Assembly (NCBI GenBank): GCA_963576725.1
Contig: OY755243.1
Location: 80,525,945-80,589,944, forward strand
DNA length: 64,000 nucleotides
Source: Azorinus chamasolen
Taxonomy: Eukaryota; Mollusca; Bivalvia; Cardiida; Solecurtidae
Direction of reading: 5' to 3'
Shown piece by piece: positions 1 through 11,567 of this stretch; positions within the stretch are counted from its first letter, which is position 1; every line of letters begins with the position of its first letter. The notes beneath the pieces are model-generated. The model worked only from the letters and a program-made list of their open reading frames with translations. It made no database searches and was not told the origin of the DNA. The translations under genes were made by a program, and so were the position numbers.

Positions 1-33
1 GCATTTTAATCAATTATTGCCCGGAAAACAATG

Positions 34-241
34 TTAACCCTTACAGTACAGGGCATGAGTCACTAATGTCCTTTGCAAACAGTGTAGACCCAGATTAGAG
101 GGCTCCTAGATGATCCCTCTCCTCAGGGTCTGCACTGTATGTCATGTTGCCCTTAAGATTCACCATAATCTTGACCTGTTTGCATTTTGAAATACATGTG
201 TAGTCCATTTCAAAAATAAAATTCAGCATTGTAAGGGTTAA
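34..241. mobile_element. Group D TTAA-MITE
   Basis: TTAACCCTTACAG to GTAAGGGTTAA. Palindrome AGACCCAGATTAGAGGG ... CCCTCTCCTCAGGGTCT. Closely matches 59641-59845. Confidence 0.75.
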
Positions 242-290
242 CATATGAAACCAATTACATGTATTAGCCAATAGTACAGTTGATAATTAT

Positions 291-805
291 GTTGCATATT
301 CCTTGTTTATGTTGACCAAACTCACATTACAACTAATGATAACTATGTTGCATATACCTTGTGTATATTGACAATATTCACATTACAACTAAATGATAAC
401 TATGGTGCACATTCCTTGTTTATGTTGACCAAATTCACATTACGAATAATCGATAAATATGTTACATATTCTTTGTTTGTGTTGACCAAATTCCCATTAG
501 GAATAATTGATAACTATTTTGCATACCATGTACATTGTATTCTTTGTTTATATTGACAAAATTCACATTACAACTAAATGGTAACTATGTTGCATATTCC
601 TTTGTCTATTTTGACCAAATTCACATTACAACTAAATGGTAACTATGTTGTATATTCTTTGTTTATGTTGATCAAATTCACATTACAAATAATTGATAGC
701 TATTTTGCATATTCCTTGTTCATGTTGATCAAATTCACATTACGACTAAATGATAACAATGTTGCATATTCCTTGTTTATGTTGACCAAATTCAGTGTTG
801 TAACT
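291..805 (+). repeat. 57-bp minisatellite
   Basis: About nine units of a 57-bp motif (GTTGCATATTCC ... TTGACCAAATTCACATTAC). Unit starts at 291, 347, 404, 461, 518, 589, 647, 704 and 761. Because 57 is a multiple of three, spurious open frames run through it. Confidence 0.9.
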
Positions 806-835
806 ACAGTCCATCGAGTAAACTCGTGATAACCT

Positions 836-1200
836 TAGCAAGCAGTTTGGTATCAAGATGAGATGCCAAGTAACTGGCCATCTCATCTGGATCCAAACTG
901 TTTGACATTCTGGTATTGACAGTAACTGTGGAAACTATAATTTCATAAACAAATAGAGCAGACATTGGTCAGATGATTCCTGTTGGAGCCATCTGATCTG
1001 TGTCTACTCTGTTTGCAAAGGTGACAAAATGTGTTTTTATAATTTGCAAAGGTGAAAAATGTGTTTTTATCAAGTAAACAATTAAATCTCTCACTGTCAA
1101 AGGCAAATCTGTGATCAGACTGATCACTTGTGCTAACAGTTTGGATCCAGATGAAATGCAGAGTAACTCGGCGTCTCATTAGGAATCAAACTATTTCATA
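836..1200. repeat. Two group E palindromes around a truncated group A MITE
   Basis: Group E palindromes at about 836-920 (GAGATGCC ... GGCCATCTCATCTGGATCC) and 1130-1190, with a group A hairpin (AGAGCAGACATTGGTCAGAT) at 950-1025. Nothing coding seen. Confidence 0.6.
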
Positions 1201-1220
1201 CAGTGGTTGTGTTTTGTTTT

Positions 1221-1750
1221 TATGCCCCCACAAAGTGGTGGCATATAGGGTTGCCCTTATCCATCCGTCCGTACGCACATCTAGAAGAATCTGTCCGGGC
1301 TCTTTCTTATAAAGTACTTGTCAAATCCACACCAAACTTACACACATGTTGTTGGCCGTTATATCTTAATCAAGTTCTATAGCAATGTAAATCGCTTATG
1401 TCATTTAGGAGTTGCGGCCCTTTATTTGCAAAATTGACTTTAAAAATATATTGTCCGAAATCTTTCTTCGAAAGTATTTATCCAATCCACACCAAACTTT
1501 ACACATGTGTTTGTGGCTATTATGTCTTGGTCAAGTTTGATAGCCATGTAAATCGCTTTAGTCTTATTTTGTTCGTACTCTTTCTTAGAAAGTATTTGTC
1601 CAATCCATACCAAACTTTACACACATGTTTGTTGTCGTTATATCTTGGTCAAGTTTGATAGCTATGCAAATCGCTTCAGTCGTTAAGATGTTACGGCATC
1701 TTGTCCGGACTCTTCCTTTCTGTGACAAAAAGTCTGAAGTGGGGGCATAT
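1221..1750. mobile_element. Pearl-like tandem-core element, ends TATGCCCCCAC / GTGGGGGCATA
   Basis: Inverted ends enclose repeats of ACACCAAACTTTACACA ... TTGGTCAAGTTTGATAGC, with CCATCCGTCCGTACG (an ACGG microsatellite remnant) near the left end. The class is inferred from this layout. Confidence 0.6.
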
Positions 1751-2244
1751 GGACACGTATCTAGTTTAAAACAAAATTGCAAGAACATTCAACAATGAAA
1801 ATTTAAGTGGATTGAGAATTTTGCTGATGACAATACGAGGCAAAGAATAAGTTATACATAATGTATGTGATGCAGAAGGCTCTTCGGGAGCTCACTTATG
1901 CTTTTCATCATGCATTGAACAACCAACCATTGCTCTCAATGTGTGGAGCATGCGTCCTAACAATCACCTTTCTTAATTGCATATCCACAAATGGACCAAA
2001 GCAAGCCTTGTAAGAGAACAGATACCTTTGTCTTTCGTTTTCTTTACAAATGGCTTCTGCTAATGAATATTCATGCAACTCAAATAAGTTTTTGAAAAAG
2101 CTTATGGAAATAAAACAATTCTTTATCAAACAGACTATCCTAATCAGACAGGTCCTACAATATGTAACAAGAGCTGTATGATTGGAGTCTACCCTGTTTG
2201 CAAATATGTCAATATGCGTCTCTACTGGTTGCATGATTATTATA

Positions 2245-2448
2245 CAGTAAAACCTCTCTATACAGTCACTAAATTACATCAAGTATTTTGTGTTAAAGGT
2301 AGATGGTTGCTTAAAGCAATATGAAAGTAAAACAGAACGCTCCGATAGGAGCGTTCTGTTTTACTTTCACATTGCTTTAAGCAGCCACCTGCCCTAATAT
2401 ACCAACTAATTAACACAATTTAGTGGCCGTTAAAGAGAGGTTTTACTG
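2245..2448. mobile_element. Group C MITE, complete with TA flanks
   Basis: CAGTAAAACCTCTCTA to GAGAGGTTTTACTG, TA on both sides. Central stem AACAGAACGCTCC GATAGG AGCGTTCTG (12-bp core with one change). 204 bp. Confidence 0.88.
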
Positions 2449-2606
2449 TAGCATCTTATGACATACAGTAGCAGCTGCCTATAGCAAACCATACGACTGA
2501 ATCAATATGAAGGTCAATAAGAGCATGTGGTAATGCAGTATGAAAGTCATGCATAAACCTCCCATGTGAGCTTTCTGCATAACTTTGCATTTAACTACAA
2601 CCTACC

Positions 2607-2875
2607 TTTAGGACCCAGAATAAGACCTCTCTTTGATGGTCTTATTAGAGGGATGGGCCAAGAATGGGACCTCTATTTGGTGGTCTTATTAGAGGGGTGT
2701 ACCAAGAATGAGACCTCTATTTGCTGATCTTATTAGAGGGGTGTACCAAGAATGAGTCCTCTCTTTGATGGTCTTATTAGAGGGATGGACCAAGAATGAG
2801 ACCTCTATTTGGTGGTCTCTTTAGAGGGATGAACCCAGAATGAGACCTCTTTTTGTTGTTCTCATTAGAGGTGTT
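2607..2875 (+). repeat. 44-bp tandem repeat
   Basis: Six units exactly 44 bp apart (GACCTCT at 2624, 2668, 2712, 2756, 2800, 2844). Each contains GGTCTTATTAGAGGG. The array ends in CATTAGAGGTGTTTTACTG, a group C terminus, so the unit appears to be an amplified group C subterminal segment. Confidence 0.85.
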
Positions 2876-3548
2876 TTACTGTACTAATTTCGCTGTCAAG
2901 ATATTTCCATGCACTCTTGTTTATACAGTTTTAATGTACATGCATTTAAAACGCTTAAGTATTCTGCTTAGGTCAGAATTGGATCAGATCTGTCTCCAAG
3001 TATTTGGTTGTTGCAATAGATAGACAAAGCTCATTTGTCGATGGACAGTTTGATTGTAAAATAACTTTTAAATAAGTATTTTGAAGGTTTAGCGAAAACA
3101 TATTGATGACGTTCTTTAACCTTTTGAATGCTGATTTTAAGGTAAAATTTCCTATCGATGTTTAACGATGGAGTTCATTCATTAAAAAGAGTATAATTTG
3201 CAACAGGATTTTGGATGAGAAACATTGCAGACCCTGATCAGGAGCCCTCTGGTTTTGGTCTACACTTTTTGAAAATGCCTGTTCATCCCCCACCCACCCC
3301 CTACAAGTTTCAAGTTTACAAGAAAACTAAATACATACCATTACCATCTTAAATGTTCATACACATTTCCTTCCAAATTATTTTTCAAAAACACGACCAG
3401 AATGTCAAAAATAGTTTGGATCCTTATGAGACAGCGTCTCGTCTTGGTCCTGATTTAGATAAAATTAGGTATATACCGATCGAAGGTAGTTACAATGATT
3501 TTGCACTAAGCCTTCCATGTGCATATAGAATTAATGCACGTTTCACAT
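2876..3548. other. No gene; decayed MITE fragments
   Basis: Only a faint group A/D hairpin near 3218-3272 and a group E fragment near 3408-3450 are recognisable. Confidence 0.5.
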
Positions 3549-4905
3549 GAGTGGCCCCCTGTGTTCACAAGGGGCACTGGAATGTACCAACATGTCAACA
3601 TAGTGTACCGTGGTACACATTTACGTGCACAGAAGGCGTACTGGTGCACACATTGTGCACCTATGGGGCATACCGGGGTCCATACGGGTTTCTGCAAAGT
3701 AACGCATTGGCATGTTAAAGGTGCTACCAGTGCCCCCACTGTGTTCACAAGGGGCACTGAAATGTACCAACATGTCAACATAGTGCACCGTGGTACACAT
3801 TTACGTGCACAGAAGGCGTACTTGTGCACATATTGTGCACCCATGGGACATACCGGGGTCTATAAGGGTTTCTGCAAAGTATGGCTTTGGCATGTTAAAT
3901 GTGCTGCCAATGGCCCCTGTGTTCACAAGGGGCACTGGAATGTATCAACATGTCAACATAGTGTACCGTGGTACACATTTACGTTCACAGAAGGCGTACT
4001 TGTGCACATATTGTGCACCCATGGGACATACCGGGGTCTTTAAGAGTTTCTGCAAAGTATGGCTTTGGCATGTTAAAGGTGCTGCCAATGGCCCCTGTGT
4101 TCACAAGGGGCACTGGAATGTACCAACATGTCAACATAGTGTACCGTGGTACACATTTACGTGCACAGAAGGAGTACTTATGCGCACATTCTGAACCTAT
4201 GGGACATACCGAGTCCATACGGGATTCTGCGAAGTACCGCTTTGGCATGTTAAAGGTGCTGCCAATGGCCCCTGTGTTCACAAGGGGCACTGGAATGTAC
4301 CAACATGTCAACATAGTGTACCGTGGTACATATTTACGTGCACAGAAGGCGTACTTGTGTGCACATTGTGCACCCATGGGACACACCGGGGTCCATAAGG
4401 GTTTCTGCAAAGTGCCGCTTTGGCATGTTAAAGGTGTTGCCAGTGGCCCCCTGTGTTCACAAGGGGCACTGGAATGTACCAACATCTCAACATAGTGTAC
4501 CGTGGTACACATTCACGTGCACAGAAGGCGTACTTGTGCACACATTGTGCAACCATGGGACACATCGGAGTCCATACGGATTTCTGCAAAGTACCGCTTC
4601 GGCATGCTAAAGGTGCTGCCAGTGGCCCCCCTGTGTTCACAAGGGGCACTGAAATGTACCAACATATCTACATAGTGTACCGTGGTACACATTAACGTGC
4701 ACAGCAGGCGTACTTGTGCACCCATGGGATATACCGGGGTCCATACGGGATTCTGCAAAGTACCGCTTCGGCATGTTAAAGGTGCTGCCAGTGGCCGCCC
4801 GTGTTCACAAGGGGCTCTGAAATGTACCAACATGTCAACATAGTGCACCGTGGTACACATTTACGTGCACAGAAGGCGTACGTGTGCACACATTGTGAAC
4901 CCATG
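3549..4905 (+). repeat. ~178-bp satellite array, 8 units
   Basis: GTGTTCACAAGGGGC recurs at 3561, 3741, 3919, 4097, 4274, 4453, 4633 and 4801 (spacing 177-180, last 168). Units hold short palindromes such as GTACCGTGGTAC and are more GC-rich than their surroundings. Long frames on both strands follow from the periodicity. The right edge runs straight into group A MITE sequence. Confidence 0.95.
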
Positions 4906-5110
4906 TAAGAAATAATGACTTCATGAATATTAATTAGATTAATTGTTATAATAGCACATAGACACAGGAATGTTTGGCCATGGCAAAAAATAGTACAATT
5001 ACATATATATTATTTCATAAGAAATACAGGGCAGAACCTGATCAGACGGCTCCTATAGAAGCCGTTTGACAATCTACTCTGTTTGCAAAGACGTAGAAAG
5101 GAATTGTTAT
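4895..5110 (+). mobile_element. Group A MITE interrupted or cut at the satellite edge
   Basis: From CCATGTAAGAAATAATGAC through the hairpin to GCAAAGACGTAGAAAGG. The left terminus TTAACCCTTTACT is missing and the satellite array occupies its place. Confidence 0.7.
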
Positions 5111-5551
5111 GCAATAAATTCAAAGTGTACTGGCCCCTCTGTGTTTAACCAATGACTCCATTCTGTATGGAAGATTAAGATTTGCAGGAGGATTTTAAAT
5201 ATCTAACAATGCAGATCCTGAGCAGAGAGCTCCAACAGAAGCCATTTGATCTAGATCTATACGGTTTACAAATGCCAGTTATGAAGCAGTAAGCACATTA
5301 TCTATTTTTATGAAAGAAATGAATGGACCTCGGTAGATAGATCGTATCATTATACTGGTTGTTTATTTCATGAAGACTTACAAGTGCGTATTGCTTTATC
5401 TTATCATTAATTATATACATGTGTGTTGACGACATTTTTATATACAAAGCTAATAAAATGTTCTAATATTCTGTTCTGCCTTCTGTTTATTCCACAGAAC
5501 TTTCTGTCCACTTCAGTGTTCTATAGACCGGCTGCATATGATGTATTATCA

Positions 5552-5733
5552 TTTTACTCCATAGATATGCATTTTGACACCTTTGCAAACAGAGTAGACC
5601 CAGACTGCTCCTATAGTGGCCGTCTGATCAGGGTCTGCTCTGTTTGCTTATGGAATGATACAGATTCGATTATACAGTTTCTGCCATGGCAAAAAAATCA
5701 TATAATTCATATCCATGATGTCATTATTTCTTA
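5552..5733 (-). mobile_element. Group A MITE, left end decayed
   Basis: ATTTTACTCCATAGATATGC, hairpin GCAAACAGAGTAGACCCAGA with part of the loop deleted, right part ending at the TTAA of the next element. Confidence 0.65.
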
Positions 5734-5950
5734 ACCCTTCGCTTGCTATTCACGTCAATATACCTACCTCCTGCAGGAGCTGTCTCATCAGGGTCTGCAC
5801 TATTTACAAGTTGATTGTGCAACCAGTGCACTCCACAGCAGTGTTTGCACAGCGCAATACATGTACACAGTGAAGATATATGTAATTATACAACAGGGCA
5901 TGGGTAAAGAAGGAGAAATGTATTTTAAAATTCAGCAAGCGAAGAGTTAA
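5731..5950. mobile_element. Group D TTAA-MITE (CCCTTCGCTTGC type)
   Basis: TTAACCCTTCGCTTGC to GAAGAGTTAA. Nearly identical to 30235-30484 except that the left palindrome arm is deleted here. Confidence 0.8.
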
Positions 5951-6463
5951 TATGAACATTCGTAAGGTAGATGGTTAATCCATTCAAGCCCTCTTTTTTC
6001 AGTGCAATTTCCCAGGTATATACCTTGAAACAATATAATTTTCATTTGAAGTGGTGCTCCTACTAGAATCATTTTGCCAATATGACCTTTGGAAAATAAT
6101 TTTCAAGCTAGCAGTGCAGACTCTGGTCAGAGGGCTCCTTCAGGGTACCCATGGTGTGGGTTCACAATGTTTGTTTGTGTCCAGTTTAAGAATATACATG
6201 GAGGTACACGTGGGTTAACATCAGTATAATTATCAGCTTGGCGATTTAGTGTAGAATTTTACAAATTGTTTAGATCCAGATTAGACGCAATGTAACCAGA
6301 CGTTTCATCAAAGAAGTCTAAAGAAGTTGTTCATTCGATCATTACCACATCAAAATTAACTTAGGATAATTTCTGTCTTACTATGTTATTGCATGCTAAA
6401 ATGTGTGATTATTTCACCTCTGCGTGGTTGTAGTGATTGTCATAATTTTGTTTTTAGTTTTTA

Positions 6464-6850
6464 CAGTAGAACCTGTCCTAAGCGGACATTGAACATAGAA
6501 GTCTTCAAAAACAGGCTATTTCTTGATGCAGGACAAAAACAATGCAGAGCTTTCTGCATTACTTTTGCCCTACATTAACCCATTACCTCATAGGCTATTT
6601 TTAGATCCAATCGCTTTGAATAAATCTACCGAAAAGGAGCATTAACTAGAGAAAAGGACAATTTTAGAATTCCGTAGTTTGAAACCATTGTGATAAATAG
6701 AGCATTTGCTCCAATTTATCACAATGGTCTCACAAAGCGACTTTTACAGCGTCGTCAAAAGTCGTCAATATCAGGGATGGATTAAGCAACAACCTGTCTC
6801 ATAGACCCATATAATTAGACTTCTTTTAATAGCGGCTTAAGGTTCTACTG
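6464..6850. mobile_element. Group C MITE split by a group B MITE
   Basis: CAGTAGAACCTGTCC (6464) and AAGGTTCTACTG (6850), TA on each side. The group B insertion sits in its CTACATTAAGCAACC motif. Removing it leaves about 180 bp, a normal group C size. Confidence 0.85.
6575..6785. mobile_element. Group B TTAA-MITE nested in group C
   Basis: TTAACCCATTACCTCATAG to GGGATGGATTAA. TTAA is duplicated at the borders. Confidence 0.85.
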
Positions 6851-6929
6851 TATATCTGCCTTATGACAGAGGAGATATGTAGCATCTCATCTGGCCCAAA
6901 GCTGTCTGTAAATGTGATCACGCTTCTGG

Positions 6930-7105
6930 TTAACCTACGTCTTATGATGCTTTTGCAAACAGAGTAGACCCAGATACATTACTATGGGAGCCGTCTGATC
7001 AGCATCGGCTCTGTTTGCTGACGGAATAATGTCGATCTGAGTCTACCGTTTAGGTTCAGTTATAAAAAAGTCAATGAATAATCATGAAGTAATAGATTCT
7101 TGTTT
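6930..7105 (-). mobile_element. Group A MITE, truncated
   Basis: Hairpin GCAAACAGAGTAGACCCAGA ... GGGAGCCGTCTGATCAGC at 6955-7020. Ends not resolved. Confidence 0.6.
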
Positions 7106-7129
7106 AATTATACATGGAGTAAAGCATTA

Positions 7130-7340
7130 AAGTAAACCCCTCTAAACCGGACGGTAAAACTGAATAAATACCCATCTTTCAGATAGTTGGCTGCTTAATG
7201 CAGGGTGAAAGTCACGCAAAAAGCTCCTAAAGAAGCTTGTTGCGTGACTTTGACCCCACATTAAGCAGCCACCTGCCTAAAAGACACAAATTGTTATGTA
7301 TGTACATGTATTAAAATTGCGGTTTAGAGGGATTTCATTG
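7130..7340. mobile_element. Group C MITE
   Basis: AGTAAACCCCTCTAAACCGG ... GGTTTAGAGGGATTTCATTG. Stem GGCTGCTTAATGCAGG and CACATTAAGCAGCC. Confidence 0.75.
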
Positions 7341-7524
7341 TATAAACAAAATATGTTCTAAACAAAATATGCTTCTATGTGTTGATCATTATCCTGCTTC
7401 TCGCAGATTTGCAAACAATCTTGGAAGAGAAGAGACTCCGGGTAAATCAGGATCCGTATGCTACGTTCAAGTATTCTTTATATTACGAGCTTACTTAGCT
7501 TAGGATGTGTTTATCCCACTGTAC

Positions 7525-7535
7525 TGTGTGTGTGT

Positions 7536-7566
<31 letters not shown>

Positions 7567-7570
7567 GGGG
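7525..7570 (+). repeat. (TG)n followed by a 21-base G run
   Basis: TG repeats 7525-7550 then uninterrupted G to 7570; prone to slippage, so its length is uncertain. Confidence 0.9.
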
Positions 7571-7628
7571 TACCACCTGTTTGGTACTCGATCAATAGTT
7601 CTTAAAAGCCAGGGATGGGTAAAGGAGT

Positions 7629-7863
7629 ATAACCATTTCCTTCATATAAACGCCTTCACACGCTTTTGCAAACAGAGTAGATCCAGATAAGATGGATTCT
7701 GTCAGGCCCTGCTCTGGTTGCTCCTGAAATTATAATAGATGAGACCCCACACTTCCTACTAGTACCAAACATTCATGTGTGCACATACTATTATAAAATT
7801 ATACTAATGAATATTCATGATGTCATTACTTTTTTCGTGAATATTTAACAGGGTAAAGGTTAA
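7629..7863 (-). mobile_element. Group A MITE, decayed ends
   Basis: AACCATTTCCTTCATATAAA to GGGTAAAGGTTAA, one hairpin arm degraded. Confidence 0.65.
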
Positions 7864-8044
7864 GTAGACATTGTTTTTATTTTACAGAACTGAGATTAAA
7901 TTTCATACTGTTTGGGATGATTTGTGTTGATTCTCAAATTGTACAGAAACCAGGAAAAACTTTTAACTCTTTCAACGCTAAATGTTCAGAGTGGAATGCC
8001 AATCAGTATTTATCTATAGAGTTCGCTTTACCCTTTCCCTATTA

Positions 8045-8249
8045 CAGTAAAACCCCACTAATGCGACCACCTAAAAGAGATATAATTATGTGTGCTAGAT
8101 GCAGGTGGTAGCTTAATGCAGGACAAAAGTAATGCAGAAAGCTCCTATAGGAGCTTTCTGCATTACTTTTGTCCTGCATTAAGCAACCACCTGCTTATAA
8201 AGACACACGTGTTTATTCATTAAGTGGTCGCATTAGAGGGGCTCTACTG
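8045..8249. mobile_element. Group C MITE, complete with TA flanks
   Basis: CAGTAAAACCCCACTAATGC to GAGGGGCTCTACTG. Perfect stem AATGCAGAAAGCTCCTATAG and its complement; centre CTCCTATAGGAG. Confidence 0.88.
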
Positions 8250-8309
8250 TACATAAAAAATCATCAAATAAATAATCATGATGTCATTATTTCCAAGAAT
8301 ATACAACAG

Positions 8310-9400
8310 GGAAAATATTAAACTTGCTACCTAGAGGACTTTCAATGACAAACTGTACAGCCTCTGGTCAGATGGTTCCTCTTTAGGAACCCTCTGATTA
8401 GGGTCTACACTGTTTTCAAATGTTAGCGCATGCATACAAGTGTCTCGCATTTAAAGGGCTAATACGTTGTGCAAAAAAGCTAATTTGTTGATATTTGAAT
8501 GAATCCTTACCCTGCTGTCTCACATGGATCCAAACTAGTTTCAAAGCTGCAAGTCAGGTCTCGCGGTAAGTGGAATGAGAGATAACCCTTACATGAGCTT
8601 AGCTTGCGAAATGCACGTACGCACGTGCGTAACATCAATCAAGGGGAAAACATTATTATGGCCAAATTGGAACAAAAATCGAAGGCCATGTGGGGTAATC
8701 TGTATTGTCATATGTAAGCTTCAACCCATTCCCTCATATTGACGCTTCTGTAAAAATCACATTTTGAAATCATTGTGGTAAACAGAGCAGTTGCACCTAT
8801 AGGAGCAAATGCTCTATTTATCAATGGTTTCAAAACGACACAATCCTAAAAAATGCGGGGAAGCATGCTCCCGGACCCCTTTAGCATTACATTTGGATTC
8901 AACTACTCTCCTGTCCCCGCTGTGACACGGTAATGTCTGCTCATATTTGGATCTGGTACAATTTTGACTCGGCTATTTTCTCTTCGATCAAGATTTTGAG
9001 ACTAATGATTGAGTGCCAAACAGCTTGGATCCTGATGAGGAACCGAGTGACTCGGCGTCTCATCTGGAACCAAGCTTTTGGCAAATACGAGGCAAGTCAC
9101 GGATGGCAGAATAAGGGTTAACGTACAATTTCAGCGGGAAAATGATGAGGTATCAGCACTTTCATAATTTCAGCAACTCTTTCGCTGCCATATTTTGTCG
9201 TCTGCAAACTTTGTCGTCTGCTACAATCATAGTTTCATTTTTATTTTTTCTTCATTTTTGTTTCAAGATCATTCACAGTGACACACAATTTGGATCCCGG
9301 TGAGACGCTGAGTCATTCGGCGTCTCATCTGGATGCAAACTGTTCGCATAGGTAATCGCAGTTGCGACATTAGCAGCGAAAGAGTTAAGTCTTTTTTTTT
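8310..9400. repeat. Mixed MITE fragments
   Basis: Group D-like hairpin 8355-8420. Truncated group B 8729-8850 (CACCTATAGGAGCAAATGC). Group E palindromes 9020-9085 and 9286-9350 (GAGACGCTGAGTCATTCGGC type). No gene seen. Confidence 0.55.
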
Positions 9401-9741
9401 TTAAATGTATCCATACGCTATTAGAGCGGTTGATTTACCTTTACCTACCAGATACACCTGTTAGCATTTTCAAACAAAGTAGACCCATATCAGACAGCTC
9501 CAGTAGCATGTGTCGGCGTTGGTAAGTTCAGTTTGCTCACGCACCTACCGGTACATATATAAAACTTATTTCCTTCATATGTATAAACGTGTTTTCACGC
9601 ATTTGCAAACAGAGTAGACACAGACATATAAGAGGTCATTATTTATTTATTTATTGACATTTAAGGGCAGTCAGCATATATACTTGTGAACACGTGAAAA
9701 TCACAATTCGTAAAATATCATAGTAGTAAAGAGATAAATTG

Positions 9742-9828
9742 GTGACGACCGTCAGCGACGTCGTGGATAAGGACCGCCGCCAAACTATTAGATAGATTTC
9801 AGAGACTATTGGAGTATCTTATGGAACT
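9742..9828 (+). pseudogene. Mariner-type transposase N-terminal fragment, broken
   Basis: One frame reads SDVVDKDRRQTIR, a stop, then ISETIGVSYGTL, resembling the helix-turn-helix region of mariner transposases (KEDRR.T..QI....GIS.GS). The in-frame stop and lack of a DDD catalytic core show a dead remnant. Confidence 0.5.
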
Positions 9829-9884
9829 CTAAGCAGGGGCAAAACTTGGAATAAATGAATGTGTAGGCCGAATGTAACCATTTA

Positions 9885-10100
9885 CCCCATGGATATTCAT
9901 GTAAGCAATGACATTATGAATATTAATTAGATTAATTTTTATAACAGCATATGGATACAATAATGTTTGGCCGTGGCAGAAACTAGAAATCATATCTATA
10001 TTATATCATCAGCAAACAGAGCAGACCCTAATCAGACGTCTCCTAGCTATAGGAACTGTCTGATCTGGGTCTACTCTATTTGCATAGGCATAGAAAGGCA
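9885..10100 (+). mobile_element. Group A MITE
   Basis: ACCATTTACCCCATGGATAT ... GCAAACAGAGCAGACC ... TACTCTATTTGC. Right end replaced by the direct-repeat segment at 10101. Confidence 0.7.
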
Positions 10101-10268
10101 TACCGACAGGGTTTGTTGTTGCTGGGTCTCTCGGTTTGCGCCAGACCGGAGTTGCCTTACCCACGAGTCTCCCAGGGTCCAAGTCTCGGGACGAGACTTC
10201 TCGGAGGGGAGAGTAAAAGCTTAATTTGCACCGACAGGGTTTGTTGTTGCTGGGTCTCTCGGTTTGCA
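10101..10268 (+). repeat. Direct repeat pair of about 38 bp
   Basis: ACCGACAGGGTTTGTTGTTG with the following GCTGGGTCTCTCGGTTTGC occurs at about 10101 and again at 10229, 128 bp apart. Long frames cross it but no protein is recognised. Confidence 0.75.
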
Positions 10269-10742
10269 CGTTACATAAGAAAGATAAGTGCACTATTACA
10301 GAGACAGTGGTCAGTTAACGTCAAAAGAAGAATGACGTTAACATCACCGGCGTGTTCCGGGTACCCGTTACCCCCGTTATAGGAGGAGGCATGGCAAAGA
10401 CCTTTTTCTTTTCGATTGACCTAAATCTTTGTAATTATATCAGTAATGAATGGGTCTTGAACATATACAAATTTGAATGTAATTGAACAGGTAGTTTTGT
10501 TTTTATTAACACATCCTACGAACTTTTTGCTCAGCCCTCGTATAAATACGAGTTTATGAGAATAGCTTTTCAGTTATTTTGTTATATTATTGACGACCAG
10601 CTTATGCATGCATACCTTTAACAATTTAATATTGTGCATGTGCTTAAGTAATACATGTATACTTATGGTCTATTAAGATGAAAGCGTATTTTAGATGGGG
10701 TCACCAGAGTCACAGTATTCTTAATCATGCTATGTGGTTCAA

Positions 10743-11480
10743 CTATTTCAGCGCCAACATCGTTTAGCCCTTTACTCCCTGAATATTCATGCAAAAAAGT
10801 GATGGCATAATGAATATAAAAATATCAAATTTAAAATAGCACAATTAACACTTGAAATTTTAGCCAAAGTAGAAACTACAGAATCAGCTCTATATCATTG
10901 AACAAGCAAACATGTACCACAGACCCTGATCAGAAGGTTCCTATATGAGCGGTCTGATCTGGGTCTACTCTGTTTACAAGAACGTAGAAACGCGTATTGG
11001 TGGAAGAAAATGGATAACGGCGACTTAAGGCAATTTCACAGTTTGGATCCTGATCAGACGTTGCATAATGCGGCATCTGACTGTTTGACACACAAATTGA
11101 TAGCCCCAGTCAGAGTACCTTAAATTCAATATTTCATTCAGTGCCAGCATCGCTTAACCCTTTACTCCACAAGTATTCATGAAGGATCAAAGTGATGGCA
11201 TCATGCACATTAATAAGATACATTTTTTTAAAATGGCGCAATTAACGCATGAAAATATAGCCAAAGTAGAAATTACAGAATCAAATATAGATCTGTATTA
11301 TTCCACATGCAAACAGAGCAGATCCTGATCAGACGGTGCCTATAGGAGCGGTCTGAATCTGGGTATACGTACTCTTTTTGCAAATACGTAGAAAGGCGTA
11401 TTCACGGAGGAAAGGGTTAAAGGCGATTAAAGGAAATTTCGCAAACAGTTTGGATCCTGATCAGACGTCGCATAATGCGG
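10743..11480 (+). repeat. Tandem duplication of a ~395-bp block with group A and E elements
   Basis: Copy 1 begins near 10745 (GCGCCAACATCG) and copy 2 near 11142 (GTGCCAGCATCG). Each holds a group A MITE and then GGATCCTGATCAGACG with CATAATGCGG. The copies have diverged noticeably, so the duplication is old. Confidence 0.7.
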
Positions 11481-11567
11481 TGTCCGACCTTTTTTAAAAT
11501 TTTATAAATAAAAAAAAGTTTATGCGGTGAAATTGCAAACTGTGTAGGTCCTGGTCCAATGAGTCTA

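Noticed and set aside
291..805. CRISPR-like regular repeats
   Set aside because: Units are head-to-tail 57-mers without unique spacers, in a eukaryotic genome.
3506..4860. Long open frames on both strands that look like a repetitive secreted protein
   Set aside because: They follow the satellite period of about 180 bp, exist equally in several frames, and have no start, splice or composition signal of a gene.
7550..7570. G-quadruplex regulatory element
   Set aside because: A plain homopolymer beside a TG microsatellite with no linked promoter; its length may be a sequencing artefact.
10009..10293. Recurring peptide like [14 protein letters not shown] in many frames across the window
   Set aside because: It is the translation of the group A hairpin GCAAACAGAGTAGACCCAGATCAGAC, not a protein family.
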